In this document: piece after piece, positions 22,965 to 33,849 of the stretch | Layout of the letters: each line of letters opens with the position of its first letter | Position numbering within the stretch: the first letter of the stretch is position 1 | NCBI GenBank assembly: GCA_029204225.1 | Contig: CM055101.1 | Location: 59,909,328-59,973,327, forward strand | Reading direction: 5' to 3' | Origin: Diphasiastrum complanatum | Taxonomy: Eukaryota > Streptophyta > Lycopodiopsida > Lycopodiales > Lycopodiaceae | Length of the DNA: 64,000 bases | Translations under genes and position numbers: made by a program | The notes under the pieces: model-generated | Databases searched by the model: none | What the model saw: only the letters and a program-made list of their open reading frames with translations | What the model was told of the DNA's origin: nothing

Positions 22965-25130
22965 CTAACTTGGCAAATCTAGTGTACATCTATCTACAAT
23001 TCCAAGAGCATATCTTAACTTAAAAAATGGATCTTTGGACAATGGTTTGGTTAAGATATTAGCTATGCATTCGGATGATGGTACATGATGTAGTTGCACT
23101 TCCTTGGATTGTACCTTCTCCCTCACAAAGTGGTGAGCTATCTCAATATGCTTTGTTCTAGCATGGAAGATAGGATTTGAAGCAATTTGTTGAGAAGCTT
23201 GATTGTCACAAAATATGTAAGGGATCTCCTCGACCTCTAGCACATGTAGTTCCATCAAGAGTCTTCTTAGCCATAGGAGCTCTCTGGTTGTCGAAGTCAA
23301 TGCCTTGTACTCGGCTTCACAAGAAGATAGTGAGATTGTATCTTGCTTTTTGGAAAGCCAAGATATCACTCCTCCACAAAGAAATGTTGCAAATGCACTA
23401 ATGGACTTCCTATCCATCTTGTCACCTGCAAAATCTGAATCCGAGTAGGCTCTCAAGTGCAAGTTAGATCCTTCATAAAGTATGCCAAAAAATCTAGTAC
23501 TAGAAACATATCTAAGTACTCTCTTGGCACTTTTCCAATGATGAACTAAAGGAGCTTGCATACTTTGACTCAACTTGCTTACACAAAAACTTAAGTCAGG
23601 TCTAGTGATAGTTAAATAGATTAGAGAGCCTATAAGCTTCCTAAAGAGAGTGATGTCCTCAAAGGATGCTTCATCACCTTCATTAGTTGCTTTCACAACA
23701 TGCTCCATAGGGGTGTCAATCCCCTTACAATCTTTCATACCAAATCTTTCAAGAATGGAAGTAGCATACTTAGATTGACTTATGAAAGTACAATTGCTAC
23801 TTCTAGACACTTCTATCCCAAGTATAAACTTTAGGAAGCCTAGATCTACCATCTTGAACTCACTAGATAAGGCAACTTTTACTTTGCCTATGCCATCATC
23901 ATCATTTTCTGTCATAATGATGTCATCAACATAAAGAACCAAAATGATGATCTTTCCTTCATTACATTTGAAATATAAAGAAGGTTCATAAGCACTTAGT
24001 ACAAAGCCAAGGGAATAGAGAAAATCATGCAACCTAGAGTACCAAGCTCTAGGTGCTTGCTTCAAGCCATATAGGCTCTTCCTTAAGTAGCACACCTTTT
24101 GCTCCTCACCAACCTTGATGAAGCCCTCGGGTTGCATCATGTAGAAGCCATTCAAGAAGGCATTTGTCACATCCATTTGGTAGAGATCCCATTTGAACAA
24201 AGTAGCAATGCAAATGATTAATCTAATAGTTACAAGCTTAGCTACAGGTGCAAATGTTTCTTCATAATCCAATCCTTTTATTTGAAGAAATCCCTTAGAA
24301 ACAAGCCTAGCTTTGTATTTACTAATAGATCCATCTTGATTGTACTTAATTCTATAAATCCACTTACATGCAAGTGGTTTCTTTCCTCTTGGAAGATTTA
24401 CAAGATTCCAAGTATGATTCTCTTCTAATGCATCATACTCTACTTGCATTGCATCTCTCCAAACTTTAGATTTACATGCTTCTTCAAAAGATGATGGTTC
24501 TTCAATCAATGTCGCTAAAAAAGAGTAAGAGGTAGAAGATGTAGAGCCTTCCTTTTGCTTTCCCTTGTCCACATAGGTAAGCCTTGAGGGCTCGGCCTTG
24601 CTCCTTGATGATCTTCTTGGCCCCTTTTGACTCGGATCCAAATCTCCATCCTCGAGTTTGTCATGATCCTCCTCGGGTTTGTCAAGATCCTCCTCGGATT
24701 TGTCAAGATCTTCAATGCACAATGGGTTAGATCCATTTGACAAGCTCTTAGCAAATTGTGACTCATCAAAAAGTACATCCTTGCTTACCTTTACTTTCTT
24801 GGATGTAGGATCATATATCCTATATCCCTTGCTATTTTCTCCATAGCCAACAAAGATTCCTTTGAAGGAGGTAGCATCTTCTTTCCTTCTAGTCTCCAAA
24901 GGAATGTGTACATAACAAGTACATCCAAAGATCTTAAAATCTTTTACATTGGGTTTCTTATCAAACAAGGCTTGATAAGGTGAGATCCCATCTATAGCAC
25001 TACTAGGAAGTCTATTACACAAATAATTAGCACATGTTATGGCTTCTCTCCAAAATGAGATGGGAAGTGATGCATCAAGCCTCAAGGACTTTGCACACTC
25101 ACATAGACTCCTATTTTTCCTCTCGGCCAC
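22965..25130 (-). CDS. Copia B integrase C-terminus, RT and RNase H (721 codons)
   Basis: Uninterrupted. The frame opens at AERKNRSLCECAK, the integrase Glu region, and runs through the integrase C-terminus with an acidic, KPEED-rich insert (about residues 165-185). RT follows with PLACKWIYRIKYNQDGSIS, KARLVSKGF, ETFAPVAKLVTIRLI, DVTNAFLNG, YGLKQAPRAWYSRL and the catalytic LYVDDIIM (near 23915-23935). RNase H follows with AYSDSDFAGDKMDRKS, SLSSCEAEYKAL and ARTKHIEIAHHFVREKV. All RT and RNase H catalytic acidic residues are present. The upstream start is artificial because the integrase front is deleted. Confidence 0.92.
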   Translation of the reverse strand: MAERKNRSLCECAKSLRLDASLPISFWREAITCANYLCNRLPSSAIDGISPYQALFDKKPNVKDFKIFGCTCYVHIPLETRRKEDATSFKGIFVGYGENSKGYRIYDPTSKKVKVSKDVLFDESQFAKSLSNGSNPLCIEDLDKSEEDLDKPEEDHDKLEDGDLDPSQKGPRRSSRSKAEPSRLTYVDKGKQKEGSTSSTSYSFLATLIEEPSSFEEACKSKVWRDAMQVEYDALEENHTWNLVNLPRGKKPLACKWIYRIKYNQDGSISKYKARLVSKGFLQIKGLDYEETFAPVAKLVTIRLIICIATLFKWDLYQMDVTNAFLNGFYMMQPEGFIKVGEEQKVCYLRKSLYGLKQAPRAWYSRLHDFLYSLGFVLSAYEPSLYFKCNEGKIIILVLYVDDIIMTENDDDGIGKVKVALSSEFKMVDLGFLKFILGIEVSRSSNCTFISQSKYATSILERFGMKDCKGIDTPMEHVVKATNEGDEASFEDITLFRKLIGSLIYLTITRPDLSFCVSKLSQSMQAPLVHHWKSAKRVLRYVSSTRFFGILYEGSNLHLRAYSDSDFAGDKMDRKSISAFATFLCGGVISWLSKKQDTISLSSCEAEYKALTSTTRELLWLRRLLMELHVLEVEEIPYIFCDNQASQQIASNPIFHARTKHIEIAHHFVREKVQSKEVQLHHVPSSECIANILTKPLSKDPFFKLRYALGIVDRCTLDLPS

Positions 25131-25189
25131 CCCATTTTGTTGAGGGGTGTAGGAACAAGTGTATTGTAACTTAATACCATTGATCTCAC

Positions 25190-25294
25190 TCTCTTCTTGT
25201 ATTTGGCTTGTTCTTGGGGAGTTTGAGGCTCTTCCTCTACTCCTTGAACTATGTCATATAGATCATGGATCACTAGGAGTGATTCCATTCTCAC
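25190..25294 (-). pseudogene. Copia B Gag N-terminal remnant
   Basis: RMESLLVIHDLYDIVQGVEE and KYKKRVRS match the start of copia Gag; coding similarity upstream of the ATG (SIWKVRMES-like) is also visible. After KKRVRS the sequence jumps to integrase (NGIKLQYTCSYTPQQNGV in the neighbouring frame), which locates the deletion junction at about 25190-25205. Confidence 0.8.
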
Positions 25295-25944
25295 TTTCCA
25301 AATGGAATAATTTGTGGAAGTGAGTCTCTTGATTCCATCAAATATCCACCCATGGATGACATTTTAGAATGAATGCTCTTTTAAAAATCACAAAGATTTT
25401 TGAATTTTAAAAGATCTATGAAAAGGCCTAAAGCTTACTAGAATGCCTATAGGCTTGTCTCTATCAAACTAGCACACAAGCTTGAATGATACTCAAAGAT
25501 CTTACCAAAAATTTCTAGCTTTCACTCTCACAAAAAAATTGCTTTACACTTTTCTTAGAGATTTCACTTCAACTAAGGATCTGAACAAATCAGCCTCTTA
25601 AGATCTGATCTTAAACTCTAAAAAGAAATGCTTCAATGATCCAAAACACTATTTGGTCATAGGCATTAGTTAGAATGAATCTAGATCAATACTATGCTTC
25701 AAAAAGCACAAAAAATGAACTAGTATTGTGATTTTGGGACCAACAAACACAAAGTAACTTGAATTGAAAGTTGTTGTGCGGTTTCACACGTGTGAAAAGT
25801 ACATACGCAGCCTCTAAGTCGTTTTTATCCAAATGATTACAAGCTATCACTCTAGAAGAACTCGCCCTCACTAGTATTGGCCAAAAAACAAATTTTGCCA
25901 ATGATCTTTACAAGATTTATGATTCAATGATCACTCTCTTACTA
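25295..25944 (-). other. Copia B untranslated leader
   Basis: No coding sequence. It contains TTCACACGTGTGAA at 25783-25796, a perfect 14-bp palindrome followed by AAGTACATACGCAGCC. Confidence 0.7.
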
Positions 25945-25957
25945 AGCTCTGATACCA
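25945..25957 (-). other. Copia B primer binding site (tRNA-iMet)
   Basis: The minus strand reads TGGTATCAGAGCT immediately after the 5' LTR. Confidence 0.95.
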
Positions 25958-26819
25958 TGATAAATTTTACAGTTTTTAGGACAATAATGATTGTACTTTA
26001 CAATCATAGAGAGTTATTGGTTGCTTAATCAATGAATCTATCAAGTTCTACACATTAGATCTTGATCTAGATTCACTACACTTGGATTTAAGCAAGAGCA
26101 ATGGATCAACACATCATTTTTTGGTGAGAGCGGCTTCACACGTGTGGAGTACTGTCCACTGTACGGCCTGCACCTGAAACAACAAGTACAATGATACTAG
26201 ATAGCAATCATGCATAAAAATCACAAGACAAATGACTAGAAATCTCACAAAAGTGTAGAGTGCAAAAGTCTCATCAATTTTCTTAGCAAAATGATGATCC
26301 TTTTATGGATCAAGTACATCCATGAGTCTGGTACAGTCCAGCAGGCCTTCATTCGTGTGAAGAGTGCCACATCACTCAGATCTATCCATTTTATCCATCC
26401 TTGATCCTTATCCAATAGTTGACCTTCTAGAATATGACTAAAATCCAAAAAGCTAGTCTCCTAGAATATAGGAATATTCCCTACAAAATAGGATCTAAGG
26501 AAAATGGTCAACTCTTATCTTCTAGTACTCTATACACACGTGTGAACATCCACTTGCCATGTGGGAGCATTTACTCATGCACATGCAAGGAAAAGCTAAT
26601 TTGTAGGTGACTAGTCAACTTGACTAAAAACTAGTCATTTCATGTTCACACAAACTAGAATGATACAAAATCAATTTGGATATATACAAACATGAAAAGT
26701 ACATCCTTTCACACGTGGGAACAGGCTCCACACGTGTGAAATCATATCATCAACATATTCTAATGTTTGATCAATATTTACATGAACCAATGTCAAGTGA
26801 GAAGTGACAATTTTCAACA
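25958..26819 (-). repeat. Copia B 5' LTR
   Basis: 862 bp, nearly identical to 22090-22951. Of the five palindromes, the one matching 22492 has decayed to CATTCGTGTG near 26350. The others are at 26137, 26535, 26710 and 26729. Confidence 0.95.
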
Positions 26820-26824
26820 CAAAA

Positions 26825-27880
26825 GAAATGTTAAAGAATTCTCGTTATGAGAGGATTAAGAATGATATTGCTTCAGTGATTATACAGAGCATTCAACATG
26901 TCTTGGATGCAAGAGTTATCCAGGGAGCATGTGATGATTCAAGAATTAGTTGTAAAGCATATACTCTATTATTTAAAACTGTACAGGAAGCCTTTGCACA
27001 TGTGAAGATTCGAAAGCTACCTCTTTCTCATCCATTTAGAGTTAAAAAAAACAAGATATTGTCTTAGTGAGAGTATGACTATGCCTAAAGGTGAACCATT
27101 TTATATCAAGAAATTGTATACATGTGAGAGTGGAACATTGGAATACAATGAGTCCAATAATTTATTTTTGGTGTTAACAAAGTAGTGGCATACATGATTA
27201 AATATTACAAAATATTTGAAAGAGAAGTCCAAGGAAAATTGATATTGGTTATTAAACTTGATGAGTCTGAAATTGTTAAGGGACAAAAATTGGAACGGAT
27301 AAGTATAACCTTTATGAATAGAGCATTGAACAATACTGAAAATGATGCAGATGATTCATCATTTAGTGCTCAATCAGAGAATGAAATATAGTGGTTAGCA
27401 GCATTTCAAGTATATTTCAATTTACTTATTATTGTATTTTATCAATTAAGTTGCTAATGTCAATGTTCGTAACTTTGTATGTGTTTGTTACTTTTCAGGT
27501 TTTAAAAGAAGACCATGCTATCTTGTCGTGGATTTTTTCGACATCAAATTATGCAAAGATTATTGAAGAGCACATGGGTGAAAACAAAATATATGTGCCA
27601 AACTATGGCACATTTCAAGTTTTATGGCATCTTGCAGGTGATTTAAAGACACTGAAATGTATGTATAATGTTCCACATGGGCCAAATACTAAACATCCTT
27701 GTTTGTATTATATGAAGAATTGTAAAGACTTGAATTTGACAAGATCAAGAGCTGGTCCAACAAGAGATCGAGAGGATTCGAACTTTAGACCTGTGTTGGC
27801 AATTCCATTGATCAATGTTCACATATGCACATTGCATGCTGAGGTACGAATTATTGAAAAATTGATTTATAATCATATTG
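26825..27880 (+). pseudogene. Unrecognised multi-exon gene (continuation of the split exon)
   Basis: The exon from 22003 continues here (to about 27064), then shifts frame (KGEPFYIKKLYTCESGTLEY, FEREVQGKLILVIKLDESEIV). A probable intron (about 27391-27499, ending TTACTTTTCAG) leads to an exon with FQVLWHLAGDLKTLKCMYN, HPCLYYMKNCK and IPLINVHICTLHAEVRIIEK. A GDLK...C..(C/Y) arrangement plus the VH-CTLHA stretch resembles proteins encoded by DNA transposons, but I cannot name the family. It ends in a fusion to a copia RT at about 27880. Confidence 0.5.
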
Positions 27881-28495
27881 AGGCCATATCGAAAAATAGG
27901 ACGTGGAACTTGGTTGAGCTACCTACGTCTATCAGTTGCGAATGGATTTATAAGATCAAATATGGAGCGGATGGGAAATTCAACAAGTACAAAGCATGGT
28001 TGGTTGTGAGAGGATTTCAGTAGCAAGAAGGTATTGATTTTGAGGAAACTTTTGCACTCGTAGCTAAGATGGTAACTATACGTTCTATCATTGCCATTTC
28101 TATTTTCTATGGTTGGAAGATCCAGCAAATGGACGTTAAATCTAATTTTCTTAATGGAGTAGTACAACCTCAAGGATTTGTTGAACCAGTGAGAGAACAT
28201 CTTGTTTGCAAGCTCAACAAAGCTATATATGGATTGAAGCAAGCACCACGGGCGTGGTACTCTTGCATTGATGAACACTTCATTCAAGCAAAGTGGGATG
28301 GTAAAGAGTAATGTTGATCCTAATCTTTACATTCTAAGACAAGATTCAGATATAGTGTTCATTGTTTTGTACGTGGATGATTATATTATTACAGGTAGTA
28401 ATGAGAGCTTAATTGATGAAATCAAATCAGATCTTTCCAATGTTTTTGACATGAGTGATCTAGGATTGATGCACTATTGTCTTGGCATTTGAAGT
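27881..28495 (+). pseudogene. copia RT fragment fused in frame to the gene above
   Basis: KNRTWNLVELPTSISCEWIY begins RT without a break in the frame of the preceding gene (open frame 27391-28023). RT motifs continue past a TAG at 28021-28023: ETFALVAKMVTIRSII, DVKSNFLNG and YGLKQAPRAWYS. After a frameshift near 28310 come LYILRQDSDIVFIVLYVDDYII (YVDD near 28370) and MHYCLGI-stop. The rest of pol is missing. Confidence 0.85.
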
Positions 28496-29265
<770 letters not shown>

Positions 29266-29830
29266 TGTGAAATTCCATGGAATTAATGACCAAAAATGGA
29301 TCTAGATCAGATCCTCAAGAGGTGTTGGAAGCTAGATTACTTGATCTACTCTTCAGCCAATGATTAGATCTCAAATTAGATCAATTTACCATGAAAAATC
29401 TAGCAAGAACAACAAGCTATTGATTAAACTTGAGATCTAATGCCTTCACACGTGTTACTATATGGCCTACCAATAGAGAATGAAGTACACAAGTGTTAGA
29501 AAGCGATAAAATCATCAAATCACAAAACATATGGTGAAAACACTCAAGATATGCTTTCAAAACCAAGATCTTGCTTCATTGATCATTATGGCGAAATGTG
29601 GCTCTATATATATGGAAAATCAACAAGTGTTTGCATGCTAGAAAAGGAATTAAGCACTGTCAGTTACAGATAAAGCACATGAAATTCAAAAAAAAATAAT
29701 GTTCACTCCCTAGTATTGAAACAAGCATCGTAAGAACATCCATGAACAATGTCATCACTTTCGTGTGAACAAAAGGTGAAGGTAACCTCAAAAATTGTGA
29801 AGATCAGAGATGAAAAAACTTGTAGGTGTA
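29266..29830 (-). repeat. Old copia LTR remnant
   Basis: It begins TGTGAAATTCC directly after the decayed primer site and includes CACACGTGTT at 29447-29456 beside TACTATATGGCC. The far border is not certain, and no partner LTR was found. Confidence 0.45.
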
Positions 29831-30082
29831 ATAGCATCGATCTGACCATCAAATGATAACAAGCTACAAATGTTGCCCAAAGGCAGGATAAACGCTCATA
29901 AGAAAAAAAAAAAAAAAAGGACTAACTGAACTTCAAGTTTGATGTGAGCTCTCAACCTAGAAAGGTAGGTAGTGCATGCTCCACAACCAAGGAAGATGTT
30001 CTAGATACGGCTCCAAGAAAGCAGGTTGATCTAGGTGAAGGTAAGAAGAACACCAAAGGTGGCACCAAGGGAGGCATAAGGT

Positions 30083-30295
30083 AAGCATAAAAGCTCATTA
30101 TTGTTTCATGTCAAGGAGATTTTAATAGAATGAGCATGGTGAATGTGGCGGTATGGAACACAAGCCAAGCATAAAGCCCGTTATTGTGGCATGATCAAGG
30201 AGATCTGAATGGAATGAACAAGGTAGATGTGGAGGTATAAAAGACAAGCCAAGCATAAAAGCGCATTATTGTGGCATGATCTCAATGGAATGAGG
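30083..30295 (+). repeat. 84-bp tandem repeat, about 2.5 units
   Basis: AAGCATAAA begins at 30083, 30167 and 30251, giving an 84-bp period. Each unit contains GTTATTGTGGCATGATCAAGGAGAT-like and GGAATGAACAAGG-like words; the third unit is truncated and lacks the AAGGAGAT part. Units differ at several positions, so the array is old. Confidence 0.85.
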
Positions 30296-32520
30296 ATTGT
30301 GCATGTGCTCAACTAGTAGGATACAAAAATACAAGTCCACTAAGTTACAAAATGGAATAGAAAGATATGTTTGCAAATAGAAGTTAGACTGCCAAATGTC
30401 TTCAAAACTTCGATGCCTTGGGTTTTGATCAAGTAAATAGTGAGAAGCAAAAGTAGATCAAATTTGTATAGAAGGGTTTGTATGAGAGAGCAACTTGTGT
30501 AGAGAGTAGTGCATGAGATAGAATAATGTGCTTTATCATTGGATGCTTAGAAGAAAGATCATATCATTTTGTACTTTGTTTTTACCAATGAGGAATTGAG
30601 AAAATGATTTAGTGTATTGGTTAAATCATCTTGTGGTATGGTGTGATGTTGTACTTCTAAGTTTTGATCTTCTTATGAGCGAAGTTGTGTGGGATGTTGT
30701 GACCTTGAATCTTTTTACTTAGAGAGTGGTTGTGATCATGACTTGTGTTCGTGTTTTGAAACACATAGATCTTAAGGGAAGCAACTCAGGTAAAGGTTAA
30801 ATTTGCATTCACTTAGTAGTGATTTGTACAATGATTCTATTGTCGGTAAAAATGATATGGAGTCCTTAGTTGTAATGCAAAGTATATCCCACATGTAGAG
30901 TATCTTTAAATAAATCTAATGTGACTAGTATGTTAGAGTATCAAGGACGTATATTACCATCTCAAACAGAATAACAAGCCACAAAGTTACATATAAAGAA
31001 ATAATTTTATGAATAATATTTTTATTGAAGATTGTTTTTCAAATTAACTATTAGCTTTACCAAATTCAAATAAAAAATCTTACAAATGAGATTTTTGTGG
31101 CACTTTGGTTAAGTGGTTAGTTAATGTTCAATTCCAAAACATTTTCTCTTTGCTAGTATGAGTAATATTCTAATGAAAATTGAATCAAACTTGAACTCCT
31201 TTCAGATCATTATTTTGTCCATAATGAAAATAGTATTGAGGTGATTTAATAAAACAAAAATAAATTACAGTTACCACCACAGGTTGTCACCATGCGGTGC
31301 TTTCACTTAAATGCATATTTTGTCATGCTTATGTATACCACTTTGAGTTCACATGTAACAAATACTAAGTGTTCAACGGATGAACAATACACAACGCACT
31401 TGTATTCCAAATATTTCATGTTTGATGTGGAGCAAGGTAGGTAGAATGGGAATAAATGATACAATATATCAATAATATAGGACTCTAATAATTTATGTGA
31501 CTCATTAGTTGGATGTTTGACCACATACAAAGCTTTAATCTTTTTCTTTTGTGAGTGGGGGAAGGGGTGTTCTAAACATTTTTCTCGATTACTTCTACTC
31601 AAACTCTAAAAGGTGATTTCACTTAGGACTTTGAAGATAATATATTTATAAAGCTTCAATCAATAAAAACTATATAAGCTAAGAACCCATTTGAAATGAG
31701 CATGCTATCTAAAAATATAATCTATTCAAGTTCCAAGCTAATATATATTAAAGTACAAAATCTTTGGTGTACGACTGTGCATCTTTCAATACTAGTAGAA
31801 CTTTTAAAGTCTCCTATCATTAATTATTGGTGGCATGGTATCTCCAATTCTAATACGCATGAATGGTGCCTTGTCTTACAAGTCTTAGCATTTGTTTTTT
31901 GTGTTTTGACAGTTATAGACATTACATTAAATGTTGGACATGATAAATAGACATAAATGTCATTCATAATTTCAATATAGCGTGATTCTTGATTAACATG
32001 AACCTTTTCAAGGTCAATCAATATTATGTATTTCAATGTCAAGCTCAATAGGATGCTAAAATTATATTATTCATATGTAGTTGAAGTTTGGTGAAAGTTT
32101 AATCATTACAAGATAAATGGTCCTTTTTGTCAATGCAGTCATGCATGCATGCAACATTATTAAGAAATAATGAGTAGCAATTTGAGTCAAATCGCTTTTA
32201 TTATATATAAAAAATTATTGGACATGTCTCTCCCATCAAAAATTTTCCACAGCAATATCCCATATAACTTTATTGTGTGCATGCTACAATGGATTCACAT
32301 AAGTTATCTACATAAAAACTTCTCAAATACATGCAAATATGAACCCAAAGAGAACTCATGTATAAGCATGAATGAGGTGTGAGAGAGAGAATGATGCTCT
32401 TCCCACGTGTGTACATCTATTCATAACAGATCCATGACCTCTTTTGAATTTAGTTTTCCTCTATAGAAACTTCTAGATCAAAAACCCTACTAGAAATATG
32501 AGTGAATTGAATCCTGTGAA
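30296..32520. other. AT-rich interval without a supported gene
   Basis: Short frames on both strands have no domain signature. A CCCACGTGTGTAC near 32402 resembles the recurrent palindrome. I see no LTR borders. Confidence 0.4.
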
Positions 32521-32522
32521 TC

Positions 32523-32805
32523 ATCACTCACTAACCCCTTTCATTGGTCAAAATTATATTGTAATGTTGTTTCTCTAATATCTGAATCAGAAGACGAAGA
32601 ACTAAAATTTGTAGCAAGTTGTGTCAAAGGAGTCATTCCTTGAAAAGTAGTTAGATGAGGAATTTCAGATGATGTTGTTGATGTGGAAACAGAAACGATA
32701 ATAGGACAAGAACCCGAGGGAGTGGCTTCATAATAATAGCTTTTATTAGGAATATCAGATGAGGATGGCTACATACAGGAATAGAAGAAGAAGAACTACT
32801 CGCCA
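32523..32805 (-). pseudogene. Serine-rich N-terminal coding remnant, unrecognised
   Basis: On the minus strand an ATG at about 32805 starts MASSSSSSIPVCS. After a shift of one base a second frame continues with KSYYYEATPSGSCP and SVSTSTTSSEIPHLTTFQGM, ending FDQ-stop near 32540. The biased Ser/Thr composition and a continuous frame over about 80 codons suggest former coding sequence, but there is no recognisable domain. It diverges from the ParB-like gene at 33850. Confidence 0.35.
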
Positions 32806-33054
32806 TGACAAAAATCTAAAAACAAATTTTTTTCCCTATGCTAAGCATAGACAAAAATAAAAATATGAACGTAAAAATTTTACAGCAAACCAATTTTTTT
32901 TCTTATTCTATGCTGATCATAGAAAAAGTTAAACAAGCTATGCTAACACTTATAGAAGTAGACATTGAAATTTGCAAAGAGCACATTTAACCTGAAATCA
33001 ACAATGACAATGATAATTTTCACATGCAAAATACTTCTCTTAAATAATAAACTG

Positions 33055-33075
33055 TTAGGGCTAGGGTTAGGGTTT
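33055..33075 (-). promoter_or_regulatory. Telobox-like AAACCCTAACCCTAGCCCTAA
   Basis: The plus strand reads TTAGGGCTAGGGTTAGGGTT. AAACCCTA boxes are known plant promoter elements, and this one lies upstream of the minus-strand remnant at 32523-32805. It could equally be a short interstitial telomere-like repeat. Confidence 0.4.
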
Positions 33076-33465
33076 CGTTCTAAAAGCAGGGTTAAAGTTG
33101 ATAAACTTGACACATTGCCGGTTAGGGTTGAAAAACAAGACACGTTGGTAAACCGTGAGGGTTGGTGGTAGTACCGGTATTTTGTGAGAAAGGGTCTCAT
33201 TAAAGTTCGGCGGTCAACTTTTCTATGTAAGGACCCATAGAGAAGGACAAGGCACTTCATCTGTGATTTTGCGTTAAAGGTTGTCGTTAGAGCGATCTAA
33301 GCGTTCATTCGATGATCTTCTATAATTTTGCGCATAGCTTTCAGCGAGCATTTCTAATTTTTTTCTTTTTCAAAGTTTTTCTTTATGCTCAACATAGTAC
33401 TATAAACATCTAGTTTATTTAAATAGCAAAAGATCTTATACTAAGCATAGTGTGGACCAACACTT

Positions 33466-33839
33466 TTCTTTTATTTTGCAACTATTGGCTATGCTCAGCA
33501 TAGGAACCTAGCCTTCTCTCATTCGAGTCTTATCCTCAGCATAACATCTTCTCTTTCTTTAAGAGCTGATGTTATGCTCAACATAAGATATTAACATCCT
33601 CTCTCCCGACTTCTATGTTGAGCATCGTGGATGGGGAGATCTTATGCTCAGCATAACATAAACACGTTGAGTGAATGCTATGCTCAGCATAGAAGTCGGG
33701 AGAGAGGATGATAATATCTTATGTTGAGCATAACATTAGCTCTTAAAGAAAGAGAAGATGTTATGCTCAGTATAAGACTCGGACGAGAGAAAGCTAGGTT
33801 CCTATGCTGAGCATAGCCAATAGTTACAAAATAAAAGAA
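33466..33839. repeat. 374-bp foldback with arms of about 160 bp
   Basis: 33466-33625 and 33678-33839 are inverted copies of each other with few mismatches (TTCTTTTATTTTG...GACTTCTATG), separated by about 52 bp. Each arm contains four short palindromes of the TATGCTNAGCATA type. A transcript would form a long hairpin. No terminal target duplication was evident. It may be a foldback/MITE element or an inverted duplication. Confidence 0.9.
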
Positions 33840-33849
33840 TTTCCTATCC

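Larger units (their letters stand above)
22090..26819 (-). mobile_element. Copia B: Ty1/copia element with internal deletion, minus strand
   Basis: It has 862-bp LTRs at 22090-22951 and 25958-26819, flanked by target duplication CAAAA (22085-22089 and 26820-26824). Only about 6-7 LTR differences are seen by eye, so the insertion is recent. Primer site and polypurine tract are intact. A long frame encodes integrase end, RT and RNase H, but most of gag, the NC knuckle, protease and the front half of integrase are missing through one deletion near 25200. It could move only with proteins supplied in trans. Confidence 0.95.

Noticed and set aside
31303-32048. Minus-strand frames in the AT-rich interval
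   Set aside because: Short, without domains, and with composition typical of chance frames.
33055-33075. Interstitial telomere array
   Set aside because: Only about three degenerate units; too short to call a telomere remnant.
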